Assembly (NCBI GenBank): GCA_002346425.1
Contig: DDZS01000031.1
Location: 40,810-60,395 of the forward strand
Direction of reading: 5' to 3'
DNA: 19,586 nucleotides
From: Alphaproteobacteria bacterium UBA3002
Lineage (GTDB): Bacteria; Pseudomonadota; Alphaproteobacteria; Rickettsiales; UBA3002
This document shows, piece by piece, positions 8,102 through 14,855 of the stretch (position 1 is its first letter; each line of letters starts with the position of its first letter). Under the pieces are notes generated by a model, which saw nothing but the letters and a program-made list of their open reading frames with translations, was not told the DNA's origin and did no database searches. A program made the translations under genes and the position numbers.

Positions 8102-9189
8102 CCTCTCTGGTATTGTGCGTCTTCCGTTTCGTGACCGCGCCGGTTCAGAAGCTCTAAATAGTTTTCGGACCGATGCGCCACACCGCGCCGGTATTGATCC
8201 ACTATGCGCCGTGTTTTTAGTGGGGGCTCTATCGTCACATCCGGCCGTTGCTGCATCTGTTTAGCGAATGCCTGCCAATCGACTTCTGTCCCATGCGCAA
8301 TATATTCTGCCATTGCTTGCAATATGATCGATGTTTGTTCTTTAAATTGATTGTTAGATGAATACAGGCTTCGACTAGAAGAGGTCACACCTTCCGGCGC
8401 GAATGTTGGCATCCAGGTAACCGCACGCAAAGCACGTAGCGAGCGCGCCGTTGATTCGGGTATGCGCATTTCAGTGACCCGGCGACTGCCATGCCATCGA
8501 TTGATCGGCATCACCTTAGTCGGTCGCCCATACCATTGCTCGGATTGCAAGGCAATCAACCCCGATTTACGATAGAAGCTATCACGATATTCTTTTTGCT
8601 TTTCGGGCGAGTCCGGAAAATGTTCCTTCGCGCACTCACTGACCCAGCTGCGCATAAAATCACTTAATGCTTCAAAAGCCTGTGCTGTAACCCCAAAAGG
8701 GCGGATAAAAATCACAGGCCGATCTTCCGGTGCGTTTACTATTTCATCCGGACTGGCATGCACGGCAGTGAGCAATTCACGATATGCGTTTAAATGCTTT
8801 TCTTGAGAGATATGATGCTCGTAAGCATAATTGAAACATTGTTCGACACTATAGCCAGCTGAAGGAATCGTATATATTTCAGCCTGACGTCCGCTGGTAT
8901 CCTCTAACATGGCTCCTGCTTGCGCTAAGGGCGCCGCGTTATTGCCATAGCAAATATAACGTGGTCGCACGTCTTGCATATGATTGAAAAACAGGTAGCG
9001 CGCAGTTTCTACGGTATCCGCAACGGCTTGCGCGGTAATCGCAGTGCGATTTTCATGTGGAAAGCCTAGCACACGCTCACGATCACGCGGGTAAGATGAC
9101 AGTGCACGCAATAAGATCGTATGACCTTTTGGTCCAAGATCGACACCTACCGTCATGGGTAGCGTCGCGTTTATATCAAAAGCGCGCAT
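8098..9189 (-). CDS. Protein of unknown function, 363 residues
   Basis: I do not recognise this protein. It is soluble, with no signal peptide or membrane helix. An early VGVDLG segment (about residues 14-19) resembles the first strand-turn of RNase H/actin-like folds, but the other motifs of that fold are not evident. Other visible blocks are RYICYGNN (about 76-83), VIFIRPFG and a C-terminal basic region rich in Arg. Codon use and composition match the neighbours. The start is uncertain. The ATG at 9189 has only a weak ACGGA before it and lies within a hairpin followed by four U residues in the mRNA. An in-frame ATG at 9156 (residue 12) is the alternative. It may belong to a minus-strand cluster with the lipoprotein and the 213-residue protein upstream. 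Confidence 0.75.
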   Translation of the reverse strand: MRAFDINATLPMTVGVDLGPKGHTILLRALSSYPRDRERVLGFPHENRTAITAQAVADTVETARYLFFNHMQDVRPRYICYGNNAAPLAQAGAMLEDTSGRQAEIYTIPSAGYSVEQCFNYAYEHHISQEKHLNAYRELLTAVHASPDEIVNAPEDRPVIFIRPFGVTAQAFEALSDFMRSWVSECAKEHFPDSPEKQKEYRDSFYRKSGLIALQSEQWYGRPTKVMPINRWHGSRRVTEMRIPESTARSLRALRAVTWMPTFAPEGVTSSSRSLYSSNNQFKEQTSIILQAMAEYIAHGTEVDWQAFAKQMQQRPDVTIEPPLKTRRIVDQYRRGVAHRSENYLELLNRRGHETEDAQYQRG

Positions 9190-9213
9190 TCCGTATCATA
9201 ACGAAATGCGCGC
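9182..9213 (-). terminator. Terminator-like hairpin overlapping a start codon
   Basis: Nine-base perfect arms (9182-9190 and 9205-9213, GCGCGCATT with AATGCGCGC) extend after one mismatch by three more pairs (9192-9194 with 9201-9203), leaving a six-base loop. On the minus strand the hairpin is followed by TTTT, as in an intrinsic terminator for the lipoprotein gene upstream. The right arm contains the annotated ATG at 9187-9189 of the next gene, so it could instead hide that start codon. Confidence 0.55.
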
Positions 9214-9244
9214 GATAAAGTATGACGTTAGTGTGAAATCAGCG

Positions 9245-9973
9245 TTATGGACGCGGCGGTAATGGTAACAGAGGCGGCGTGCTGCTGTATGACTGTGCCG
9301 GCATCGATTGCGGCTGCATCATTGGCGCTTGCTGCGAATAAACCGGCTGCATGGCATTTTGCTGTGCGGACATATCCGGGCCTACCGGCTGCGCATAGGG
9401 CTGCTGAGGTTGTTGGTAGGCCGGTGCCGGGTTATAGACGCTAGACTCCAGCGGCTGCGGCTGGGTTTGATAATAGCTAGGCATCTGCGTGCTGTTCGGC
9501 ATCATGACCGGTTGCGTGACATTCGCGCCTTGCGGATAAGCACTCACTGGCACCGATGCGGCGACGGCTGGCGGATTGTAGAATGATTCTGCTTGCGCCG
9601 GTTGGCTATGTCCCGCTTGCGCGGCATATTGCGCAGAAGCCGGATTGGTTTGTTTAAACGGTGACGGCTTCACCTGAAACGGTACTTGCGTGGGTAATTG
9701 TTGCAAGGCTTGCACCGGCGTGCCCCACTGATCGTCAGCGGTCGGCATAGGTTGAGCAGCTTGCGCCATGTATGGCTGCTGCGCATAGCCTTGTTGCTGA
9801 TACATTTGTGGCTGCTGCTGCGTTCCGTAATAATCCATCGGCATCGATTGTTGCATGCCCATGTCGCCTGCCCCGTAAGGCTGCTGCGATTGCATTGAAG
9901 ATTCGTCGTTCGATCCGCATGCCTGCAGCATCAGCGCTGCGCCTGCGAACATCCATAAAGTTGCTTTCGTCAT
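9245..9973 (-). CDS. Gln/Pro/Met-rich low-complexity lipoprotein
   Basis: The 242-residue protein begins with a lipoprotein signal sequence ending in LQAC (Cys19). It should therefore be lipid-modified, and with Gly at +2 it is likely sorted to the outer membrane. The rest is almost entirely low-complexity: repeated runs of Gln, Pro, Met, Tyr, Ala and Ser (MYQQQGYAQQPYMAQ, AYQQPQQPYAQP), with no predicted globular core and a proline-rich end (PLLPLPPRP). A GGAG ribosome site (9979-9982) lies five bases before the ATG. Such tails can be flexible periplasmic or surface linkers, or metal- or peptidoglycan-interacting segments, but nothing here decides among these. I do not recognise a named family. 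Confidence 0.82.
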   Translation of the reverse strand: MTKATLWMFAGAALMLQACGSNDESSMQSQQPYGAGDMGMQQSMPMDYYGTQQQPQMYQQQGYAQQPYMAQAAQPMPTADDQWGTPVQALQQLPTQVPFQVKPSPFKQTNPASAQYAAQAGHSQPAQAESFYNPPAVAASVPVSAYPQGANVTQPVMMPNSTQMPSYYQTQPQPLESSVYNPAPAYQQPQQPYAQPVGPDMSAQQNAMQPVYSQQAPMMQPQSMPAQSYSSTPPLLPLPPRP

Positions 9974-10040
9974 AATTGCTCCACGTTTGCGGCAGTAGTA
10001 GTAAAATGTTTAAGAAAAGGCAATCAAATCGTGCGCCGAA

Positions 10041-10682
10041 CTAGCTGCGACCGGGCGATAATTCATTCTCCAATGCGCGCTGATGTTTTAAAGCCATAGC
10101 CCAGCCCGTCACCCCGGCCGCGGCCATACCCGCGCTACGCAACATGCTAAAGCGGTCAGCAACCCGGTATTCTTTCATGGCATCCAAAATTCCTACACCG
10201 CCCTTTTTAAGCTCTCCCGCCAAATCCGCCCGCATACGCCACGCATCGACCGCCTCTCCAGCCATCGAAACAATACCGGGGCTAGGGCGATGACTTAAAT
10301 GGATATAATCTTCTTTTTGCGAACGAATAAGATCAGCAAACTTCCCCCCGGCAAACTGCTCGGGTAAAAATTTGTCATGCATCAGCATGTCCACCAGACG
10401 ATTGCGGGCAAAGGCAATGTCGGTCACTAAATTATAAACACCAAACGCCGTTAAACCTGTGGAGGCCAGCATCGCGCTATGCACGACACGAGGGCTCACC
10501 TCCCCTTCATCCCCGGCGAAATTACGCACCCAGTCCTTTGCCGATTTGGCGAGCGGCACCGATGATTCGACGGCATCCGTCTCCATCATCTGGTTTACGA
10601 GTGGATGTTGTAACAGTGTTGCCATAGTATTTCTCACTATCAGTATAGGCATTTTCAGCGCTTTTGGGTGTGACAGTTGCAT
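10041..10682 (-). CDS. Protein of unknown function with two hydrophobic stretches
   Basis: I do not recognise this 213-residue protein. Two hydrophobic, small-residue-rich stretches (about residues 69-91 and 180-198) may be membrane segments, separated by a charged loop. There is no cleavable signal peptide. The start is well supported: AGGAGG (10690-10695) lies seven bases before the ATG at 10682, better than the next in-frame Met at residue 20. It diverges from the isocitrate dehydrogenase gene across 109 bases and precedes the lipoprotein gene by 67 bases on the same strand, so co-transcription with the lipoprotein is possible. Confidence 0.75.
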   Translation of the reverse strand: MQLSHPKALKMPILIVRNTMATLLQHPLVNQMMETDAVESSVPLAKSAKDWVRNFAGDEGEVSPRVVHSAMLASTGLTAFGVYNLVTDIAFARNRLVDMLMHDKFLPEQFAGGKFADLIRSQKEDYIHLSHRPSPGIVSMAGEAVDAWRMRADLAGELKKGGVGILDAMKEYRVADRFSMLRSAGMAAAGVTGWAMALKHQRALENELSPGRS

Positions 10683-10707
10683 GACATTCCCTCCTGTTTC
10701 ACGCCTA

Positions 10708-10737
10708 AGACACGGCTAAAATCATTTCTGCGTGTCT
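10708..10737. repeat. Inverted repeat between divergent genes
   Basis: AGACACG (10708-10714) and CGTGTCT (10731-10737) are exact seven-base inverted copies 16 bases apart. They lie in the region shared by the isocitrate dehydrogenase gene and the divergent 213-residue protein gene. Centre-to-centre spacing is 23 bases, about two helical turns, which would suit a regulator binding one DNA face. Confidence 0.35.
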
Positions 10738-10791
10738 GTTTTGGCAAAAAATGCTATGGTGCCAGAGAAAAAAATCTAGGGAGCTTACCGC

Positions 10792-12270
10792 ATGTCATCT
10801 GCCATTATTCACGAATTCACCCAACCTCAGGCCCACCCCATCACGGTCGCATTTGGCGATGGTATCGGCCCTGAAATTATGGATGCCGTGCTATTTGTCC
10901 TCGCCGAGGCCAAAGCGAATATCAAAATTGAAACCATCGAAGTGGGTCAGCGCTATTATGAAAACGGCGTGTCTACGGGTATTCCACCCCAAGCATGGGA
11001 AAGTATTCATCGCACGAAAGTGTTGCTTAAAGCGCCGATCACCACGCCGCAGGGTGGAGGTTATAAATCACTGAACGTGACCATGCGTAAAACGCTGGGA
11101 CTATACGCGAATATTCGCCCCTGTATCTCCTATTATCCGTATGTTGAGACCAAAGAACCACGCATGAATCTGGTGATCGTACGGGAAAATGAGGAAGATT
11201 TATACGCGGGGATTGAATATCGCCAAACGCATGACGCGTTTCAATCTGTAAAAATTATTACGGAATCGGGCGCAACGCGGATTCATAAATATGCGTTTGA
11301 ATATGCCAAACAGAATGGCCGCAAGAAAATCACCTGTATGTCGAAAGACAATATCATGAAAATGTCGGATGGCTGTTTCCATCAGGCGTTTGATCGCGTG
11401 GCGACGGAATATCCCGATATCGAAAACGAGCATTACATTATCGACATCGGCTCGGCGCGTATTGCCGCGAAGCCGCATCTGTTCGATGTGATCGTTACGG
11501 AAAACCTGTATGGCGATATTATTTCCGATATTGCGGCGGAAGTTTCCGGCTCTGTGGGCTTAGCGGGCTCTGCCAATATCGGCGCCGAATATGCCATGTT
11601 CGAAGCTATCCACGGCTCAGCCCCCGATATCGCGGGCCAAGGCATCGCCAACCCGTCGGGCCTGTTACATGGCGCGATTATGATGCTGGTACATTTAAAT
11701 GAAACCGAAACCGCTGCGAAAATTCACAACGCCTGGTTATCGACCATTGAAGATGGGGTGCATACTGGCGATATTTTCGGAGATATGAGCCGCGAAAAAG
11801 TCGGCACCATGGACTTTGCAAAGGCTGTGGTGGAACGCTTAGGACGCACGCCATCGCGTTTCCCGGAAATTAAGTATAACAGCCGTGAAAATTTTGAGCC
11901 TATCCACGCGGTCATGAAAGAACAAAAAGAAGAGCGTCGTCTGGTTGGCGTTGACCTGTTCGTGCATTGGCGCGACAAACCGATTGATGAATTAGGGGAA
12001 CTACTCAAAAGCTGTGGCAATGAGGCGCTGGAATTAAAAATGATCTCGTGCAAAGGCCTGAAAGTGTGGCCAAACACGGAACACAATATGGATGTGACCG
12101 ACCGCTATCGGTGCAGGTTCCGTCCTAAAGACAGCGATGCTACCATTAGCCATAAAGATATCGCCGAACTTCTAGGCTGTGCCGCAGAGAAGAATGTGGA
12201 CTTCCTGAAAATCGAGAACCTGTTCATGTTTGACGATAAACCGGGCTTTGTAAAAAGCGCAGGCGAGTAA
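10792..12270 (+). CDS. icd: Isocitrate dehydrogenase, Rickettsia/Thermus-type with C-terminal extension
   Basis: This TCA-cycle enzyme oxidises isocitrate to 2-oxoglutarate. The 492 residues exceed the E. coli type (about 416). A dehydrogenase core (about 1-350) is followed by a 140-residue C-terminal domain, as in Rickettsia and Thermus enzymes. Substrate residues are visible: Ser93 and Asn95 (YKSLNV), Arg99, Arg109, Arg131 (VRENEEDLYAG), a Lys in MSKDN, and Asp242/Asp246 in YGDIISD. The cofactor loop reads HGSAPDIAGQGIANP (274-288). Asp279 and Ile280 replace the Lys-Tyr pair that grips the NADP phosphate, so I infer NAD preference, although family entries are often labelled NADP-dependent. 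AGGGAG (10778-10783) lies eight bases before the ATG. A hairpin pair follows the stop codon. Confidence 0.93.
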   Translation: MSSAIIHEFTQPQAHPITVAFGDGIGPEIMDAVLFVLAEAKANIKIETIEVGQRYYENGVSTGIPPQAWESIHRTKVLLKAPITTPQGGGYKSLNVTMRKTLGLYANIRPCISYYPYVETKEPRMNLVIVRENEEDLYAGIEYRQTHDAFQSVKIITESGATRIHKYAFEYAKQNGRKKITCMSKDNIMKMSDGCFHQAFDRVATEYPDIENEHYIIDIGSARIAAKPHLFDVIVTENLYGDIISDIAAEVSGSVGLAGSANIGAEYAMFEAIHGSAPDIAGQGIANPSGLLHGAIMMLVHLNETETAAKIHNAWLSTIEDGVHTGDIFGDMSREKVGTMDFAKAVVERLGRTPSRFPEIKYNSRENFEPIHAVMKEQKEERRLVGVDLFVHWRDKPIDELGELLKSCGNEALELKMISCKGLKVWPNTEHNMDVTDRYRCRFRPKDSDATISHKDIAELLGCAAEKNVDFLKIENLFMFDDKPGFVKSAGE

Positions 12271-12292
12271 ATTTTATCAACAGGCAAAAAAA

Positions 12293-12341
12293 GCACACCC
12301 GGACGCAAAACCCGGGTGTGCAGTGCACAATCGCACTTTTT
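12293..12341 (+). terminator. Tandem hairpins after the isocitrate dehydrogenase gene
   Basis: A ten-base perfect stem (12293-12302 with 12312-12321, GCACACCCGG/CCGGGTGTGC) is followed by a five-base stem AGTGC/GCACT (12322-12326, 12333-12337) and a short T run. This would end the plus-strand transcript. The first hairpin is preceded by seven A residues, so on the minus strand it is followed by seven T residues and would also block transcripts coming from the right. Confidence 0.75.
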
Positions 12342-12344
12342 GAA

Positions 12345-12372
12345 TTGGCTATCTTTATAAGATTTTTACACT
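12345..12372 (+). promoter_or_regulatory. Weak candidate promoter for amtB
   Basis: TTGGCT (12345-12350) and TACACT (12367-12372) are 16 bases apart, directly after the terminator. Each box matches consensus at only four of six positions. No GG-N10-GC sigma-54 signature is visible before amtB, although many ammonium transporter genes elsewhere use one. Confidence 0.25.
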
Positions 12373-12427
12373 TTGTCTCGGGAGGCGTTCACTCGCCTTG
12401 TATCAACAAGAAACAAGAGAGACAAAG
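12371..12427 (+). promoter_or_regulatory. Structured leader of amtB (nested inverted repeats)
   Basis: CTTTGTCTC (12371-12379) pairs perfectly with GAGACAAAG (12419-12427), ending two bases before the amtB ATG at 12430. Inside lie a five-base stem AGGCG/CGCCT (12383-12387, 12394-12398) and an overlapping CTTG/CAAG stem (12397-12400, 12407-12410), which would be mutually exclusive with it. Closing the outer stem would cover the weak GAGAG ribosome site, so control of translation is plausible. Confidence 0.4.
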
Positions 12428-12429
12428 AG

Positions 12430-13737
12430 ATGAAATATTCTGGACTAGCCGGAGCAGCCGCTCTAGCATTGTTTCCCGTAGCGGCGTTTGCAGCCGTCGA
12501 TGGTGAAACAGCCTATATCTTAAACACATTATTATTCCTCGTTATGGGCGTGCTGGTCATGTTTATGGCTGCAGGCTTTGCCATGCTGGAAGCTGGCATG
12601 GTGCGCTATCGCAGCGTTGCCAGTATCGTACTAAAAAACACCGCGCTTTATGCCGTCGCTGGCATCATGTTTTTCCTGGTCGGCTATAACATGATGTATA
12701 TGGATGTCGATGGCGGCTATATGGGCAGCCTGATGATGTGGAGCGCGGATGATGCCGCAGCCATTGCCGGTGATTACAGCGCTGGATATGCTTCTGCGTC
12801 AGACTGGTTCTTCCAGATGGTGTTCGTCGCGACTGCCGTGTCAATTGTATCCGGCGCAGTGGCCGAACGCATGAAAATCGAACCCTTCCTTCTGTTTGCT
12901 GTTTTACTGGCCGGCTTCATGTATCCGATCACCGGTTCTTGGCAATGGGGCGGTGGCTGGCTGTCTGAAATGGGCTTCTCCGATTTCGCGGGCTCAACTT
13001 TAGTACACTCCGTCGGTGGCTGGGCTGCTTTGGCGGGTATCATTATTCTGGGCCCTCGCCTGGGTCGTTTCGATGAAGCAGGCAAGCCGGTTCCGATGTT
13101 ACCGTCATCTGTCGCATTAGTCGGCCTTGGTGTTTTCGTACTATGGTTTGGCTGGTTCGGCTTCAATGGTGGTTCGCAGTTAGCGCTTGGCTCTGCGGAA
13201 GATGCGATTGCCGTCTCTACCATTTTCGCCAATACCAATACAGGTGCTGCTGCCGGTGTAATCGCTGCACTCCTCTTTACCCGTATTCGCAATGGCCGTT
13301 TCAGCATTTATGATTCGCTGAACGGGGCATTGGGTGGCTTGGTATCGATTACCGCTGAACCCTTAACGCCGAGCCTGCCAGAAGCTGCATTAATCGGTGC
13401 GGTTGGCGGCGTGCTGGTTGTACTTGCCTCTATCCTGCTTGAAAAGCTGAAGCTGGACGATGTGGTCGGCGCGATTCCGGTTCACCTGGTATGCGGAATC
13501 TGGGGCACTATGGCAGTGCCAATTACCAATCCCGATACGTCTTTCGGCACGCAAGCCGTAGGCGTTTTAGCGGTTGGTGCCTTCACTTTCGTCGTTTCCT
13601 TCATCCTGTGGTCCGTGATCAAAGCCATTATTGGCCTGCGCTTACCGGCAGAAGAAGAAGCGAAAGGCTTGGACATTGCCGAACTCGAAGTCAGTGGATA
13701 TCCGTATTTCGAAGAACGCCAAGTTGCGCGGTCATAA
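12430..13737 (+). CDS. amtB: Ammonium transporter (Amt/Rh family)
   Basis: AmtB trimers conduct ammonium through the inner membrane. The 435-residue protein has a cleavable signal peptide (MKYSGLAG...VAAFAA, cut near residue 21-22) and then about eleven membrane helices. The conduction-pore twin histidines are His193 (STLVHSVGG) and His352 (IPVHLVCGIWGT), and the conserved aspartate is Asp185 (SDFAGS). The C-terminal tail begins GLRLPAEEE and contains GLDIAELE, as in family members gated by a PII protein (GlnK). No glnK lies beside it here. I use the ATG at 12430. A TTG start at 12373 would add 19 residues that interrupt the normal signal-peptide start, and would place the leader hairpin in coding sequence. 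A receptor gene follows after 48 bases. Confidence 0.96.
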   Translation: MKYSGLAGAAALALFPVAAFAAVDGETAYILNTLLFLVMGVLVMFMAAGFAMLEAGMVRYRSVASIVLKNTALYAVAGIMFFLVGYNMMYMDVDGGYMGSLMMWSADDAAAIAGDYSAGYASASDWFFQMVFVATAVSIVSGAVAERMKIEPFLLFAVLLAGFMYPITGSWQWGGGWLSEMGFSDFAGSTLVHSVGGWAALAGIIILGPRLGRFDEAGKPVPMLPSSVALVGLGVFVLWFGWFGFNGGSQLALGSAEDAIAVSTIFANTNTGAAAGVIAALLFTRIRNGRFSIYDSLNGALGGLVSITAEPLTPSLPEAALIGAVGGVLVVLASILLEKLKLDDVVGAIPVHLVCGIWGTMAVPITNPDTSFGTQAVGVLAVGAFTFVVSFILWSVIKAIIGLRLPAEEEAKGLDIAELEVSGYPYFEERQVARS

Positions 13738-13785
13738 CCGTTCGACTATGATCCAAGAAAAGCAATAATATCCAGGGAGTCGTGG

Positions 13786-14847
13786 ATGCCTAGAATTCTA
13801 AAGACATTAATTGATCGCGTGGCGGGTGACGTCGAGAAATTCGCTATGGTCAATGAGAAGATTGCCAGTCAGATTAATCTGCTGGCGCTCAATGCAACGA
13901 TTGAAGCTGCCCGGGCTGGTGAAGCTGGCCGTGGGTTTACCGTCGTCGCATCTGAGGTAAAAAATCTTGCGTCTCAGGCATCCGCGAACTCCCTGGAATT
14001 TCGGCAAGTCGTCCTAGGCCGTATTGAGCAAGGACGAGAAATTACTGAGAATCTTGTGAATGATCTGGAGGGTAACCGCCTGATCGAAATGTCGCAGATT
14101 CTAGTCCAATTGATTGTCCGCAATCTATTTGAGCGTACAGCCGATGTGCGTTGGTGGGCGACGGATTCTGCCTTTACCACCGCAATGCAGGCGCAAACAG
14201 AAGAAAATCTACAATATGCGAGCGAGCGCCTCGGCGTGATCAATCGGTTTTACACCGTCTATCTGAATCTCGTTTTAGCCGATGCGCAAGGGACGATTGT
14301 CGCGTGTTCAGAGCCACATAAATTCCCGCGCGTCAATGGATCAAATGTGCAAAGCCAGAAATGGTATCGCGATGCCATGCGCACACGTAGTGGCGACGAC
14401 TATATAGTGGACGACATTCATATCAGCGAAATGCATGGCAATGTACCTGTGGCGGTTTATTCAACCGCGGTACGGGTGGATGGACAACTCAACGGCGACG
14501 TGTTGGGTGTTCTCGGCGTCTTTTTCGATTGGCCGGAACAGTCACGCAGTATTGTTGAAGATGAGCCGCCTTTACCAAAAGAAGAATGGGAACGCACCTG
14601 CGTTTACTTGCTAGATTCCTCGCATAATATCATCGCTTCATCCCAGCGTAAAAACCTGCTTCAGCCATTCTCTCTCGAAACAGGCGGCCAGAGCAAAGGA
14701 TCTTACCGCGATGCTTCTGGCAATATCGTCGCATTCGCGAAAACTCTTGGATATGAGGAATATGATGGATTGGGTTGGTATGGTGTGATCGTGCAAACCC
14801 CGATCAGTCAGGAATCCATCGATAAGCAATTGGATCGCCGCAAATAA
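13786..14847 (+). CDS. Soluble MCP-like chemoreceptor with N-terminal signalling tip and C-terminal Cache-like sensor
   Basis: Residues about 25-65 carry the chemoreceptor hairpin tip that contacts CheA and CheW (INLLALNATIEAARAGEAGRGF, then VVASEVKNLA). A linker with FERTADVRWWATD (about 115-127) follows. Residues about 145-340 resemble a double Cache/PAS-like ligand-binding region (YTVYLNLVLADAQGTIVA, YRDASGNIVAFAKT). The order is the reverse of ordinary chemoreceptors. There is no membrane segment or signal peptide, so it should be cytosolic. I recall similar proteins in other alphaproteobacteria, so I take it as intact, although the signalling domain is much shorter than usual. AGGGAG (13774-13779) lies six bases before the ATG. 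Its position 48 bases after amtB suggests co-transcription and perhaps sensing linked to nitrogen status. Confidence 0.82.
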   Translation: MPRILKTLIDRVAGDVEKFAMVNEKIASQINLLALNATIEAARAGEAGRGFTVVASEVKNLASQASANSLEFRQVVLGRIEQGREITENLVNDLEGNRLIEMSQILVQLIVRNLFERTADVRWWATDSAFTTAMQAQTEENLQYASERLGVINRFYTVYLNLVLADAQGTIVACSEPHKFPRVNGSNVQSQKWYRDAMRTRSGDDYIVDDIHISEMHGNVPVAVYSTAVRVDGQLNGDVLGVLGVFFDWPEQSRSIVEDEPPLPKEEWERTCVYLLDSSHNIIASSQRKNLLQPFSLETGGQSKGSYRDASGNIVAFAKTLGYEEYDGLGWYGVIVQTPISQESIDKQLDRRK

Positions 14848-14855
14848 TCTAGAGA

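Noticed and set aside
9247..9975. Several plus-strand open frames opposite the lipoprotein gene.
   Set aside because: They arise from the low-complexity codons of the lipoprotein, are Arg/His/Leu-rich, and no start has a ribosome site. The lipoprotein frame has a lipobox and a good ribosome site.
10738..10760. TGGCA-like sequence followed by TGCT upstream of the isocitrate dehydrogenase gene, resembling a sigma-54 promoter.
   Set aside because: The GG and GC elements are separated by 8 bases rather than the required 10.
12373..12429. Upstream TTG start for amtB that would add 19 residues.
   Set aside because: The ATG at 12430 begins a standard signal peptide; the extension is charged, is not membrane-like and covers the leader hairpin.
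12774..13307. 177-codon minus-strand frame inside amtB.
   Set aside because: Antisense to a conserved transporter and proline-rich without a recognisable domain; a shadow of the helix-coding frame.
13791..13800. Ten-base palindrome TAGAATTCTA at the receptor start.
   Set aside because: Short, within coding sequence and expected by chance in a window of this size.
13786..14000. The short receptor signalling domain read as a truncated or frameshifted pseudogene.
   Set aside because: The frame is open for 353 codons, has a good ribosome site, the hairpin tip is intact, and amtB ends only 48 bases upstream, leaving no lost N-terminal part.
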